Assembly: GCF_964199755.1 (NCBI RefSeq)
Contig: NC_133899.1
Location: 30,669,446 to 30,733,445 of the forward strand
Source: Larus michahellis
Taxonomy: Eukaryota; Chordata; Aves; Charadriiformes; Laridae
Direction of reading: 5' to 3'
DNA: 64,000 bases
The notes under the pieces are model-generated. The model was given only the letters and a program-made list of their open reading frames with translations. It had not been told where the DNA came from and ran no database searches. A program made the translations under genes and the position numbers. This document shows positions 9,552 to 20,316 of this stretch, piece after piece; positions within the stretch are counted from its first letter, which is position 1, and each line of letters opens with the position of its first letter.

Positions 9552-10951
9552 CAGGCCAGTTGTGAAGGTTTCCAAACCCCTCCCATGGTTGGAAGGGGCT
9601 GCAGGGACAGCCAGCACCCCCCAACTGCCTCAGGACCTGCCGACCTGCCAGTCCCTCCCACACACAGCCCAAGGGTGTCAGGGGCACAGAAATGCCCTCA
9701 GACACCCCCCAGAGCTATCTTGCAAGCCTGAGATCTCCTGGCGGCAGAGGGAACTGTGCAGAGACCCTTGTGAAGCAGTATGTCAAGGGCTGTGGCAGGC
9801 TTTCAGTGGCCGAACCCCGTCTGCAGGACATCTTGCCCCCAACGCGACTGAGTTCCAGCATGAAGCTTCACAGTGACAGCGCAGAGTGCTAGTTCGGGTG
9901 GCTCGTTGATCCAAGGCAGCTGTGAAGGTGTCCACTTCTCCAGAAGGCACATCAGCAGTGTAACACGGGCAGTGAAGGCTTGGGCAGACACTCAGTGACT
10001 CGCTGCACCTCTCGCTACACCCTGGGGCGGTGCTTCTGAGAGGAGCTGGCATTGCTCTCAGATTGGGCTCGGAGGAGAAGCTCAGAGCCCCGGGCCAGGA
10101 GAGACAGACAGCAGAGCTGGCCCCAACTAGGTCTGCTGTGATAAAAGGCAAGAGTTGGTTTTAAAACAGCACGGCCCTCGCAGAGCCCGGAAAAGCCACG
10201 TCCCTTGGGCTGATGGGCACCAGGCACCCGTTGGGCTTCTTTAGCACTCAGACACGGGCAGTTCTTTTGACGTGATAACTATCAAAGATCTTCCAAATCT
10301 TCTCCCATAGACCATCCTTGGATTTCCACTAGAGGTGTCCCAAAGACAGGGATGAGTGCAGCTCTCCTGCCGCCATGGCTGCTGCCAGGCCACTGCTTCT
10401 CAGAAACGTGGCACGGACTGCGCCAGTGCATGCCTGGAATTGGAGGCATCTCAAAAGCTTTCTTTAACCTTGCTGCACGTGTTAAGTCTCCCGTGTTAAA
10501 GTGGTGGGAACCCAAGCTTGAGGTGACGAGAGGGTGTGGAGCATGAGTCTCATGCTGGTACAGGAGCCAGAGCCGCCAGAGCCCCGCTCTGCCGTCGTGG
10601 CACTCGTCCCCCGTGCAAAGGGCTCCCCACTCGGCCCGCGTCATTCCCACCTCGCTGGGGTCACCCGAGGGCAATGCTATGGCGCTCCCAGGGCTTGCTT
10701 TGTGTATGGCCCCCAAGGAAGCCACGTCAGGCTCCCTCCCTGCGGAGCCACCCAGGCAATGTGCCCAGCTGTGGAGGGTGACAAATTATTCCCATTGCCC
10801 CAGTGCAGGAGCACAGGCAGGATGGGGAGCCGTAGCTAGAGAATCAGTGAAACCAGAGCCCACCACATCAGCACTCAGCCCCCTGTGCCCGCATTCCCCA
10901 AAAAACTGATGTGCACTCACTCAGAGATGCAGCTTTTGTTCAAACACACTC

Positions 10952-10957
10952 TTTATT
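10952..10957 (-). terminator. Poly(A) signal of ITPRIPL1-like copy 3
   Basis: AATAAA on the minus strand, 105 bp beyond the stop codon, is unchanged from copy 2 although the gene body is frameshifted. Confidence 0.75.
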
Positions 10958-11061
10958 GTCAACTTTGCGCAAAGTAGAGCTCCTAGAAGGAAGGGATGCT
11001 CTTCAAAGATGCACGGGCAGTCAAGGGGACACAAACCCAGCTCTGTCCGGGAAGACCTCTT

Positions 11062-12557
11062 TCAGTCTCCGCAGAAGACCAGTCTTGTGAGCCGACCTTG
11101 CACTTCCTCAAAGTCATGCAGTGCCTTGGCGTGGGCAGCTGGATCCTGCAGCAGGCACTGGAAGAGGTTGATTGGCTCAGCCGCTTGGAAGGCTGCGGGC
11201 AAGACGATGTCCTCAGGCATGTTCTCATTACCAAAGAAGAAGTGGTGCAGGCGTTTTTCCTCCAAGCAGCCGTGCAGGTACCACATGATATCCTGCAGCC
11301 GCATCAGGAATTCCCTCCTTCTCCAGCTTGACGGGGGTATGGTGTTCAGGAGGTGCATCACAACCGTTTTGAAGACATCAGAGGAAAAGCCTGTGCCCAC
11401 CAGGCTACCAGCGCAGAGCTGCAGGCATTGGAGGTGGGAGGTGTCACGCGGGGCCTGCCTGGCCACATGCCTGAAGAACTTTGCCTCTGCCACATCGTAG
11501 GTCTCTGCCCACGTGGTGCTTGGGGTGAAGGCGGCTTCTGCAGTCTGGCTGCTCAGGAAGATGTCCGAGTCGCCTCGCTGCACCCCAAACATCATCTCAA
11601 TGAAGAGGGATCTCCCGGAGGCGTTTGTCAGCTGCAGCTTGCAGGAGCGGCTGGAAGGCAGCACCTTCATAGTGTAGAGACGCGACTGAGGCATCTCCCG
11701 CCAGGCTGACCTCACCAACTTCTGGAACCAGCGGGCAGTCTTCTCGATATCTAGGTAGGAGCCGGTGCAGAGGATGCCTAGGAAGCTCAAAACCTGATTT
11801 CTGCCTAGCCCCTCCTCAGGTTGGTGGAGGAAGCACAGCACGTTCTCCATGCCATGGTCCCTGGTGCAGGTGCACTCCAGCTCCACGCGAACGCAGTTCT
11901 TTGCCGGCATCTCCCCCGCAGCGCCCAGCTCCAGGTGGAAGGTGTGCCCCCGGGGGGGCTTCATGGGCACAAGCAGGTGGTAGACAGCATCATGCCCAGC
12001 GGGACTCCAACCTTCAAAGGCGCTGCCCACCCCGATGGCTGGCTGCAGCGCCGGGAAGAAACTATTTGACAAGCGTTCTTGTAAGACAGTGAGGAGGTCG
12101 CTCGCCAGCTCTTCCACCACCTGTCTCCTGTAGGCCATGCTCTTCACTGACAATCGGATGCGCTTTGTGATAGAATTCAGCAGACACCTCTGATAATCAT
12201 CAGCATCTTCTTCTTCACTTTCATCCTCCTCCAGCTCTGTGCTGCTGCTGGAGCTCTCCTCTTCATGGCTGATCTCTGGCCGTTGGCTCCTTTTCCGGAG
12301 CCACCAGCAGAGCCTGAAGAGCAGGACTGGGACTCCAGCAATCGCCCAGAACTGCCACTGCTGCAAGGCAGCAAAGACCAGGGCTTCCCAAAGCTGCTCC
12401 ACTCATGCTCCTGCAGCAGCCGAGTCATCTCCAGGCTCAGCTGCTCCACACGCTGCTGCACGCGCTCGTGCTTGCCATCATCCTGCTCATCGCCGACCAT
12501 CGGCAGGAGCTGGAAGATGCTTAGCACAAGCAAGGCGAGGACCCTTATTGCAGCCAT
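11062..12557 (-). pseudogene. ITPRIPL1: ITPRIPL1-like copy 3, frameshifted near codon 50
   Basis: The start ATG is at 12557 after the conserved acceptor. The first roughly 50 codons read the signal peptide and coiled coil in frame but with many substitutions against copies 1/2. Between about 12368 and 12410 the copy is 31 bp shorter than copy 2, which is not a multiple of three. The start frame therefore runs into a stop at 12177-12179 after 126 codons. The membrane span, acidic stretch and complete Mab-21-like domain continue in a different frame from about 12400 to the stop at 11062, nearly identical to copy 2. No ATG upstream of the membrane span exists in that frame; the first codon after the upstream TGA is GTG. 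It is either a pseudogene or the site of a single-base assembly error. Promoter, splice sites and poly(A) signal are intact. Confidence 0.8.
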
Positions 12558-12560
12558 AGC

Positions 12561-12821
12561 CTGTAGGAGTAGGGAGAGAAGGGGTTCAGTGGGGCTGGGA
12601 GGGAGGGAGGGAGCTGGCGTCAGGGGGAATGGGGACGGGAGCCGCAGGGAGCTGGGGGCAGGTAGGGGAGGGGACGAGGCAGCGGGGAGGCAGCAAGGCC
12701 TGTGCCCAGCCCAGGGGCCAGTGGCTGGGCCCTCGATGCTGGGTGAGAACCCACCCCGCGGGGGCTGGCATTTCTGCCCCGGCCCTGGTCCAGCCCAGCC
12801 TCCCCCCGGCAGCCCACTCAC
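12561..12821 (-). other. 5'UTR intron of copy 3, enlarged by 124 bp
   Basis: The same donor and acceptor as in copies 1/2 bound a 261-bp intron. The extra 124 bp (12571-12694) are strongly G-rich on the plus strand and sit next to the acceptor. They include four closely spaced G runs at 12591-12613 that fit a G-quadruplex pattern. Confidence 0.7.
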
Positions 12822-12862
12822 CGCTAGCCCAGGCCGTACTGGGGCAGCGCTGCTGCTGGCGC

Positions 12863-12891
12863 CTTTTATAGCTGCCCCCCATTGTGACGCA
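12863..12891 (-). promoter_or_regulatory. TATA promoter of ITPRIPL1-like copy 3, with CRE/SOX-like site
   Basis: TATAAAAG is at 12870-12863, with the same TGCGTCA/ACAATGG block upstream. It is unmutated although the downstream gene is frameshifted. Confidence 0.65.
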
Positions 12892-13694
12892 TCCCCTGTG
12901 GTGTCCCAGGCGACAGAGCGCATCACAGGCCGGCAGCCAGCCCTGCCCTTGGGCACCCCCCACCCCGGCTCAGCGGCAGCGTTTGATGGTCAATGCGACT
13001 GTGTTTCGACAAGATTCGATGGCGAGTGCAATCGGTCATTTACTGCATGGAGGGCAGGGTCAGTCAGAACTGTGAGGGAGAGCCTCCCGTGGAATCAGGA
13101 GGTTCAGAGAGGACCCTCCTGCTTTCCAAACTCCTTCTCAGAGAGGAGTCCAGGGGCAGCTGTATCCAGTCCCAGACCTGGTCAAGGGTTTATGTCAAAA
13201 GGACTGTATCTTCCCAATCAATCCTTTGTATCGCTTAGCTGAGATTTCAGAGTTTAGCGTGCTGTTCGTCACTTACCCAGGATCTGTTGTGTCAAGGAAT
13301 CTCTGCATCTCGAGAAGTAATCTTGAGAGGCGTCGCGACTCAAGGGGAGATACTGGCATGCAGGAGAGCTCAAAGGGCTCTTGGGGGGTTGACTATTTAT
13401 GGGGGTAAGATGGTTGCCCTGTAGCCCTATTTGCATATTGACCACTGTGCCAGCATTGCTCAAGTTCGCCTTTGGCTATTGTGTTTTTATCTGACTCCCC
13501 AAAACCACCTTGGAGTCCTGGATGTCATCATCACGACTAGATGCACCCGTTGTGACCACCATTGTTGATTATCGCTTGGGGAGGGTTATAGGAGGTAAAG
13601 GTCAGGTTGGCCCCTGGCGGGGACCACACCATCACAGAAGCAGCCCCAAACCCTTAGCAAACATAAAAAGGGGCATTGTGGCCTCGTGGATGCT

Positions 13695-14150
13695 TTACTT
13701 GCTCCTTGAGATCCCATCCTGAGTGATGGAATCGGCTGCCTTGGTGCTGGCCTCTGAACTTGTGGTTGTGGGTGTGCTCTCGGTGCCTTCATGACACTGA
13801 TGGGTGGGTGGTGGTGTATATGCTGGTGGTGGGATGGGGCTTGTCCATGGCAGGATTTCTGTTCCGGCTGTGCCACAGCGAGAGGACACTGCTTCCAAGG
13901 AGACGTTTCCCAAGGGTGATGTTGGGGGTGTGGGTGGAGATTTCCCCGTGGGCAACTCCCACTGCTGATACAGCACCGGCTTCTGCATGTCCAGCACATT
14001 CCGTTCTGTGGCACCAAGCCCCTGAGGAGTGTCTGGGACGGGCAGATGCTCCACCCGGACCCCAGTGAACACATGGAGGCACCTCAGCGGTGCCTCTTGC
14101 TTAGTCCCTGCCCTGCCAGAGCTGCCAGGGAGCTTCTCGGCCCATGTCAA
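13695..14150 (-). other. Unidentified Pro/Ser/Thr-rich open frame in unit 3
   Basis: An open frame on the minus strand enters from the CR1 junction near 14,150 and ends at 13695. It encodes a Pro/Ser/Thr-rich stretch with repeated PP motifs (for example PIPPPAYTPPPTHQ) and a C-terminus ending ISRSK. No start codon is evident in the unit-derived part, so it looks like the 3' exon or remnant of something truncated by the CR1. In units 1 and 2 the homologous region (2300-2760, 7951-8410) has a TGA where unit 3 has CAA, plus a frame change, but the C-terminal 80 residues remain recognisably similar. I do not recognise the family. Confidence 0.3.
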
Positions 14151-14154
14151 ATGG

Positions 14155-16652
14155 CCACCTTGGTCTGCTACAGGCCACCTGACCAGGACGACAGAGCAGA
14201 TGAGGCCCTCCATAGATGGATAGGAGCGGCATTGCATTCACAGACCCTGGTCCTCATGGGGGACTTCAACCATCCTGATATCTGTTGGAAGGACAACACA
14301 GCGGGGCACAAGAAATCCAGAATATGTTGATGACAACCTTCTTCTTCAAATGGTAGAGGAGCCAACAAGGAGGGGAACTACGCTGGACCTTGTCCCGAGT
14401 GTCAAGCTCAAGGGTAGCCTCGGCTGCAGTGATCATGAAATGGTGGAATTCAAGATCCTTTGGGCAGTGAGGAGAGCATGCAGCAAGGTCACTACCCTGG
14501 ACTTCAAGGGAGCAGACTTTGGCCTCTTGAGGGACCTGCTTGGCAGGGTAACGTGGGAAAAAGTACTGGAGGGAAGAGGGGCCCAAGAGAGCTGGTTAGT
14601 ATTCAAGGATCACCTCCTCCGAGCTCAGGAGCGGTGTATCCCAGGAATGAAGAAGTCAGGCAAAAATGCCAGGAGGCCTGCGTGGATTAACAAAGAGCTC
14701 CTGGACAAGCTCAAAAGCAAAAAGGAGGCCTACAGAGGGTGGAAACAAGGACGGGTTGTCTGGATGGAGTATAGAGAAACTGTCCGAGCGACCAGGAACC
14801 AGATTAGGCAAACTAAAGCCCAGATAGAATGAAATCTGGCTAGGGGCATCAAGGATAACAAGAAAAACTTCTATAAGTACGTCAGGGGTAAAGGCAAGAC
14901 TAGGGAAGACGTGGGCCCTCTCAGGAAGGAGACAGGTGACCTGGTCACCCAGGATATGGAGAAGGCTGAGGTGCTGAATGAGCTTTTCGCCTCAGTCTTC
15001 ACCGGCATGGGCTCCAGTCACACCACCCAAGTTGCAGGATGCAAAGGCACAGTCTATGAGAATGAAGAACCGCCCACTGTAGGAGAAGATCAGGTTCGGG
15101 ACCATCTGAGGAACCTGAAGGTGCATAAGTCCATGGTACCGGAGGAAATCCATCCATGGGTCCTGAGGGAGCTGGCAGATGAAGTCGCCAAGTCGCTTTC
15201 CACTATATTTGAAAAGTCGTGGCAGTCTGGTGAAGTTCCCGCTGATTGGAAAAGGAGAAACATAAGCCGCATTTTCAAAAAGGGGAACAACAGACTGGTC
15301 ACTCTCACCTCTGTGCCTGGCAAGATCATGGAGCAGATCCTCCTGGAAACTCTGCTAAGGCACATGGAAAATAAGGAGGTGGTTGGTGACAGCCAACAGG
15401 GCTTCACCAAAGGCAAATTGTGCCTGACAAATTTGGTGGCCTTCTATGATGCTGCCACAGCATTGGTAGATAAGGGGAGAGCAACCGACGTCATCTACCT
15501 GGATTTATGCAAAGCGTTTGACACTGTCCCAGGTGACATCCTGGTCTCTAAATTGGAAAAGCGTGGATTTGATGGATGGACCACTCAGTGGACAAGGAAC
15601 TGGCTAGATGGCCGCACTCAAAGGGTTGCAGTCAAGGGCTCAATGTCCACATGGAAGCTGGTGACGAGTGGCATTCCTCAGGGGTCAGTACTGGGACCAG
15701 TGCTGTTTAACATCTTTGTCGGTGACATGGACAGTGGGACTGAGTGCACCCTCAGCAAGTTTGCAGATGACACCAAGCTGTGTGGCACAGTTGACATGCT
15801 GGAGGGAAGGGATGCCATCCAGAGGGACATGGACAGGCTGGAGAGGTGGGCCTGTGTGAACCTCATGAAGTTCAACAAGTCCAACTGCAAGGTCCTGCAC
15901 CTGGGTCATGGCAATCCCAGGCACAAATACAGGTTGGGCGGAGAATGGCTTGAGAGCAGTCCTGAGGAGAAGGACTTGGGGGTGTTGGTGGATGAAAAGC
16001 TCAACATGACCAGGCAACGTGCACTTGCAGCCCAGAAAGCCAACCGTATCCTGGGCCGCATCAAAAGAACTGTTGCCAGCAGGTCGAGGGAGGTGATTCT
16101 GCCCCTCTACTCTGCTCTGGTGAGACCCCACCTGGAGTACTGCATCCAGCTCTGGAGTCCTCAACACAAGAAGGACATGGACCTGTTGGAACAGGTCCAG
16201 CGGAGGGCCACGAAGATGATCAAAGGGCTGGAGCACCTATGCTATGAGGACAGGCTGAGAGAGTGGGGTTTTTCAACCTGGAGAAGTGAAGGCTCCAAGG
16301 AGACCTTATAGCAGCCTTCCAGTACCTAAAGGAGCCTACAGGAAGGATGCGGAGGGACTCTTTATCAGGAAGTGTTATGACAGGACATGGGGCAGCGGCC
16401 TGAAATTGAAAGAGGGCAGATTTAGATTAGATATCAGGAAGAAATGCTTTTTCTGTGAGGGTGGTGAGGCACTGGAACAGGTTGCCCAGGGAATCTGTGG
16501 ATGCCCCATCCCTGGAGGTGTTCAAGGCCAGGCTGGATGAGGCTTTGAGCAACCCAATCAGCAGGAAGGTGTTCCTGCCCATGGCACGGGGTTTGGAAGC
16601 AGATGATCTTTAAGGTCCCTTCCAACCAAAATCATTCTATGATTCTATGATA
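14155..16652 (+). mobile_element. CR1 LINE, 5'-truncated, with intact 3' end
   Basis: Homology to CR1 starts inside the ORF2 endonuclease domain (VCYRPPDQD at about 14170) and runs through reverse transcriptase to the 3'UTR. It ends in the diagnostic CR1 terminal repeat ATTCTATGATTCTATGAT at 16634-16651. The 5' end coincides with the loss of similarity between array units 2 and 3. It is heavily 5'-truncated, as is typical of CR1, and no target-site duplication is expected for this family. Confidence 0.93.
14160..16540 (+). pseudogene. CR1 ORF2 remnant: endonuclease C-terminal part and reverse transcriptase
   Basis: Translation in the plus strand gives the end of the APE-type endonuclease ([12 protein letters not shown] near 14260), then a frameshift by about 14340. 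The linker to the RT is open at 14350-14832 and is interrupted by a TGA at 14830-14832. The next open stretch, to 16311, holds RT motif A ([11 protein letters not shown]), motif B ([15 protein letters not shown]) and the FADD catalytic box at 15760-15771 (usual YADD or FADD in LINEs), plus the C-terminal [20 protein letters not shown] block. A further frameshift near 16265 separates the terminal block, which continues to 16540. It cannot encode an active protein. Confidence 0.9.
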
Positions 16653-19600
16653 AAGTCCAAACAAGACAAATGTTCTTACCTCAGCTGTGGCTGATCACTA
16701 GTCGAACAGGACCAAGAGGCAACTTTCTCGGGGCTCACTGCATTTTTAGGCTCTGTTAAACCACTGTAATGATGCAAGTACAGCAGATGTCTTCCATACT
16801 CCACAGGCCATCAGGAGGACAAGAAAAAGTTCCAGCACTTAAAAGGATGCTCTGCTTTCATCACAGTGATACATGTATATATCTGTCATTCAGTCAGTAA
16901 GGAATTAACATATTATTATTATGGGAGTATATATATTTATTAAAAAAAATCTTTAAGTGCTATCTGTCTTAGTTTGCTACACATCTTATAGAAGCACCCA
17001 GCCTGTCGGCACTATCTCAAGGGAGAATGTTCCAACACGTCTTTTCCTCCTGTTCTCCCCTCTGACTGGCAATGTGACAGCACTAAAAATGGGTAATTTG
17101 CAAGAAGATGGAGGTGTGGAAAAGATCTCACATTCCTGGGGACAAAGCATTTCACCTGCCTGAAATGCTCCAAGACTTAACACATTTCTTTCTTTAAAAA
17201 TATTAGGTTGTTTTACGGTTTGGTTCTAGTTCTAGACTTGAGGAGAAACTCAGCGTGTTTTTAACAGCACGCAGAAGGAGAAGTCTGGGCTTCTTTCTTT
17301 CTCTCCCTCTCTCTCTCTTGCTTGTTTGTTTTTTGTTGGGGGGTTTTGGGGTGTTTTTTGTGCTTTTTTTTTTTTTGGAAATCCATAGCAACTGGCACTC
17401 CTGCATGAACCAAGCTCGCTCACCTCTGCGAACATCCCACAACTGCTGCGTAATTTCTTCAAGTAGAAACAGCCACTTCTGGCCAGGTCCCAGCTCAGCA
17501 GAAGCAGTGGAGGAAAGCCATAAATCGGTCCTGCTCTCCTCACCTCCTCACAGCCCTTGCAGCTCCTCAGCACTGGAGTCATTCATGCTGAAACTGGAAA
17601 AGCCCCCCCGATATCTAAACTGAAAGGCAGCATGGCAGCTCTGCTCAGGCGTGGCAGGGACATGGACATGGACATGCTCCACACCAGGAATGCAGCATCT
17701 GAGAGAGTCTGTAGGATACAGAGCCATGATAAACCAAACACCTCTCTCAAGAGACCAGGGCACCCTTGTCCAATCATTTTGTCACACAGCTCCCGTGTTT
17801 ATGAACTGTGCTGTTTTAGGGATTTGCACCTTCTCCTTATCCAAGTATGAACACAGCTACATTCATCCAGAGAGTTGACAGCTATTGGCTTTTGCCCATT
17901 TTAAAACACTAGTAGTAACTTTTAATAAAATTATGTTCAACAAGACAAAAAAATCTGACAAATCACATCATTTTCCTAGTTGCACTGTGCTAGTAACAGC
18001 AAATACGAATCACAACACGTGGCACAAATCTGCAGCATCACCCTTTTACAAAGTCAATCCAGAGCAAATTTACATTTAGAAGTTTATTTTACGCTTTATA
18101 CCTACTTTCCTATTTTCTTTTTAAGAGGCTTGTTTCAAGGTTGCACATAAATTCAGCACTTCTAAAACAAACCAACCAAACAAAAAACCCACTTAAACAT
18201 TTCTTCGAAAAACTGTATTAAACAAAAAGATTACACAGGATAAGAAAAATTAAAAAAAAAGAACAATACAACAGGCATTGAGGCCAGAAGGTGATCAAGC
18301 CCAAGACTTCCCCCAAAATGAAAGTACCAATGAATTCCAGACTGTATTCACATTTTCCCCCCTTTTTTTGTAGTAAATATTACACTTATTTAAAGGGTAC
18401 TGCTATATTACAATTTCTTAAAAACAATAAAAAGGTAGCTAGTAAAAATTTAGACCAGCAGCAGCATCCGGTATAGTACAAGATCAAAACAAGACAATAG
18501 ATTTGTGTAACTCACTGAAAACTCTTAACGCTCCTCCTATAAAAAATATTGTTCTTGGCTTTGAAAAAATACCAAGATCAAAGGTTTGACTAATATTCAA
18601 AGTATGCAAATGACATACTCAGAAAACTTACTGGCTCAAGATAGACTTTTGGTGTGATGCCAATTTAATTTCACCATACCTGAAATGCCCAGAACATACA
18701 CGTATTATACTTAAACATATCCATTTAGAGTGATTGCGATTCCTGCTCACATCAAAATGCGATAGTGGCAGTTGCCAGATGCAGTGATGCCATCCTGCTT
18801 GTCACTGAGGTCATCGGCCAAGCTGTTTCCTCTGGGTTTTTTTTTCTCAGTGCAGCTTAAACACACACAGAAATCAGCACAACAGGGGGGTTCAAACTCG
18901 CATCTTCAGGGAAACTCAAACAAGTCATCACACACGCGAAACAAAGGAAGTGCCAGAACCATCATCCCCCTGCTCTTTGAGGAATCCTATACAAGACATG
19001 AAAGCCACAGCGTAAGGTGCCATGCGCTTTGAAAACAAGCAAGCAGCAAAGCGGAGGGCAGCACGCAAAAGCAGGTCCCGGCTCAGGTTCCCAGCCACTG
19101 CCTCACCCCCTGCAAGACGGCTGCAAGAGGTTTCGGCTGGGCAGGACGTAATTCCACACGAGTCAAAAGGGGAGGGAAGATGGTTTGTTTCTAGCTGATT
19201 TCACATGCCCCGATTAGCAGCTCATATACAAATGCAAACAGTTAACATTCACAGAGCAACCTCTTGTACCTAAATATTAGAATAGATTTAACATCATTAA
19301 TAAATATATAAAACAACATCTGAATCTCACAGACAAAACACATTTCAAAGGTCAGTATGGACTGAAATATCTAGGCATTTTGGTCATTGTTTAAAGCACT
19401 GAAGAATTATACATAGATAATAATGTGAGTGTTAAGAACAGGCTCACACCATACATACTTAAGCTTGGTTTAACCTTTCTGAAGCAGCTCTGAACCGGCC
19501 CTAGAAGCTGTCCTGAATGGCCTTCAAATAAAGGCTCTTACAGCCATTGCATATTTAAGAATAGAAGAAACTCCTTTACACTGCACATATCTCGTCACTT

Positions 19601-20126
19601 TAGAACAGCTGCAAAGCAGGTATTCCCCAGGGACCAGCACACATAGGTAAGTGGATCTGTCCCAAACGATGCTGCTTGACATTTCATACAATCTGACGCT
19701 GAAAGAGGAGATGTCTAGTCAGCGCTTGAAAGCCTTGGTCTGGGAGATGGAGACCTAGGTGCTGACTCCTGCCCTGAAACAGTTGACTTCTGTCATGTTA
19801 AACCAGGCCTTTTAAACCTCTGTCTCAGTTCACCTGCCTCTAAAAAAGGAGAGGCAGTAATTCTCTATCTCGCAGTACTGTTCTGAGGCTTAATTTCATA
19901 AGATGCTTTTGAAGAGTCTCAGAAAAGGCACTATAAAAGTGCAGCTATTACAGTGTCAGAAACATGGACAGAGGTGTGCATCCCACAAGCCTTTCCCGAG
20001 ATACCGACGTGCAAATCTAGAAGAGACGAGGGCTCGCACTAGGTCACACTTCAGCAGCCCCATCACAGTAGTTTTGTTTTCTCCCACAGCTTTGAACAAC
20101 CTTCACATTTCCAGGTCTCAACAGAA
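16653..20126. other. ESR2 downstream flank; right part probably its 3'UTR
   Basis: This is AT-rich DNA after the CR1. A pyrimidine/T-rich low-complexity tract lies at 17286-17378. Minus-strand AATAAA motifs that could end the ESR2 message lie at 18083-18088 and 16936-16941; I cannot choose between them. No exon of another gene is recognisable in either strand. Confidence 0.45.
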
Positions 20127-20316
20127 TTACTGGGCTGCCCCGTTTCGCAGACTGTCTCCAGTCTCCATTTGTTCTAATGGGCCAAATTCGGGATGTGTGA
20201 CCGGGGACTTCCTTTGGCCTCGGAGAGTGTGCGCATTCAACATCTCCAGCAGCAAGTCATACACTGGGACCACATTTTTACACTTCATGCTCAGGAGATG
20301 CTCCATTCCCTTGTTA
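20127..20316 (-). CDS. ESR2: ESR2 coding exon 8 (LBD helices 11-12, stop)
   Basis: The acceptor TTCACAG|TAACAAG opens the exon and TAA ends it. It encodes [20 protein letters not shown] (AF-2) and a variable C-terminal F tail ending GAAQ. Confidence 0.95.

Larger units (their letters stand above)
1..14155. repeat. Head-to-tail array of a 5,651-bp unit carrying ITPRIPL1-like genes
   Basis: The sequence repeats itself with a period of exactly 5,651 bp: base 51 recurs at 5702 and 11353, and the gene stop at 5411 recurs at 11062. Unit 1 occupies 1-5651, unit 2 5652-11302 and a partial third unit 11303 to about 14155. In the first 1.3 kb I count only about five mismatches between units 1 and 2. 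Unit 3 carries a net 31-bp loss in the gene, a 124-bp gain in the intron and a 1-bp deletion near 13027, and is clearly more diverged from about 13,330 onward. All units point the same way, and the array continues past the left edge. Confidence 0.97.

Noticed and set aside
11062-12402. A separate 446-codon gene starting at GTG 12402 in copy 3
   Set aside because: Nuclear vertebrate genes rarely start at GTG, a TGA lies immediately upstream, and the frame is simply the frameshifted continuation of the ITPRIPL1-like gene.
13586-14074. Overlapping minus-strand frames of about 100-160 codons in the spacers of all units
   Set aside because: Several frames are open at once in GC-rich DNA; only the frame ending at 13695 showed conservation worth listing.
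17255-17623. Hydrophobic plus-strand frame with a membrane-like N-terminus
   Set aside because: The hydrophobicity comes from translation of a CTCTCT/TTTG low-complexity tract.
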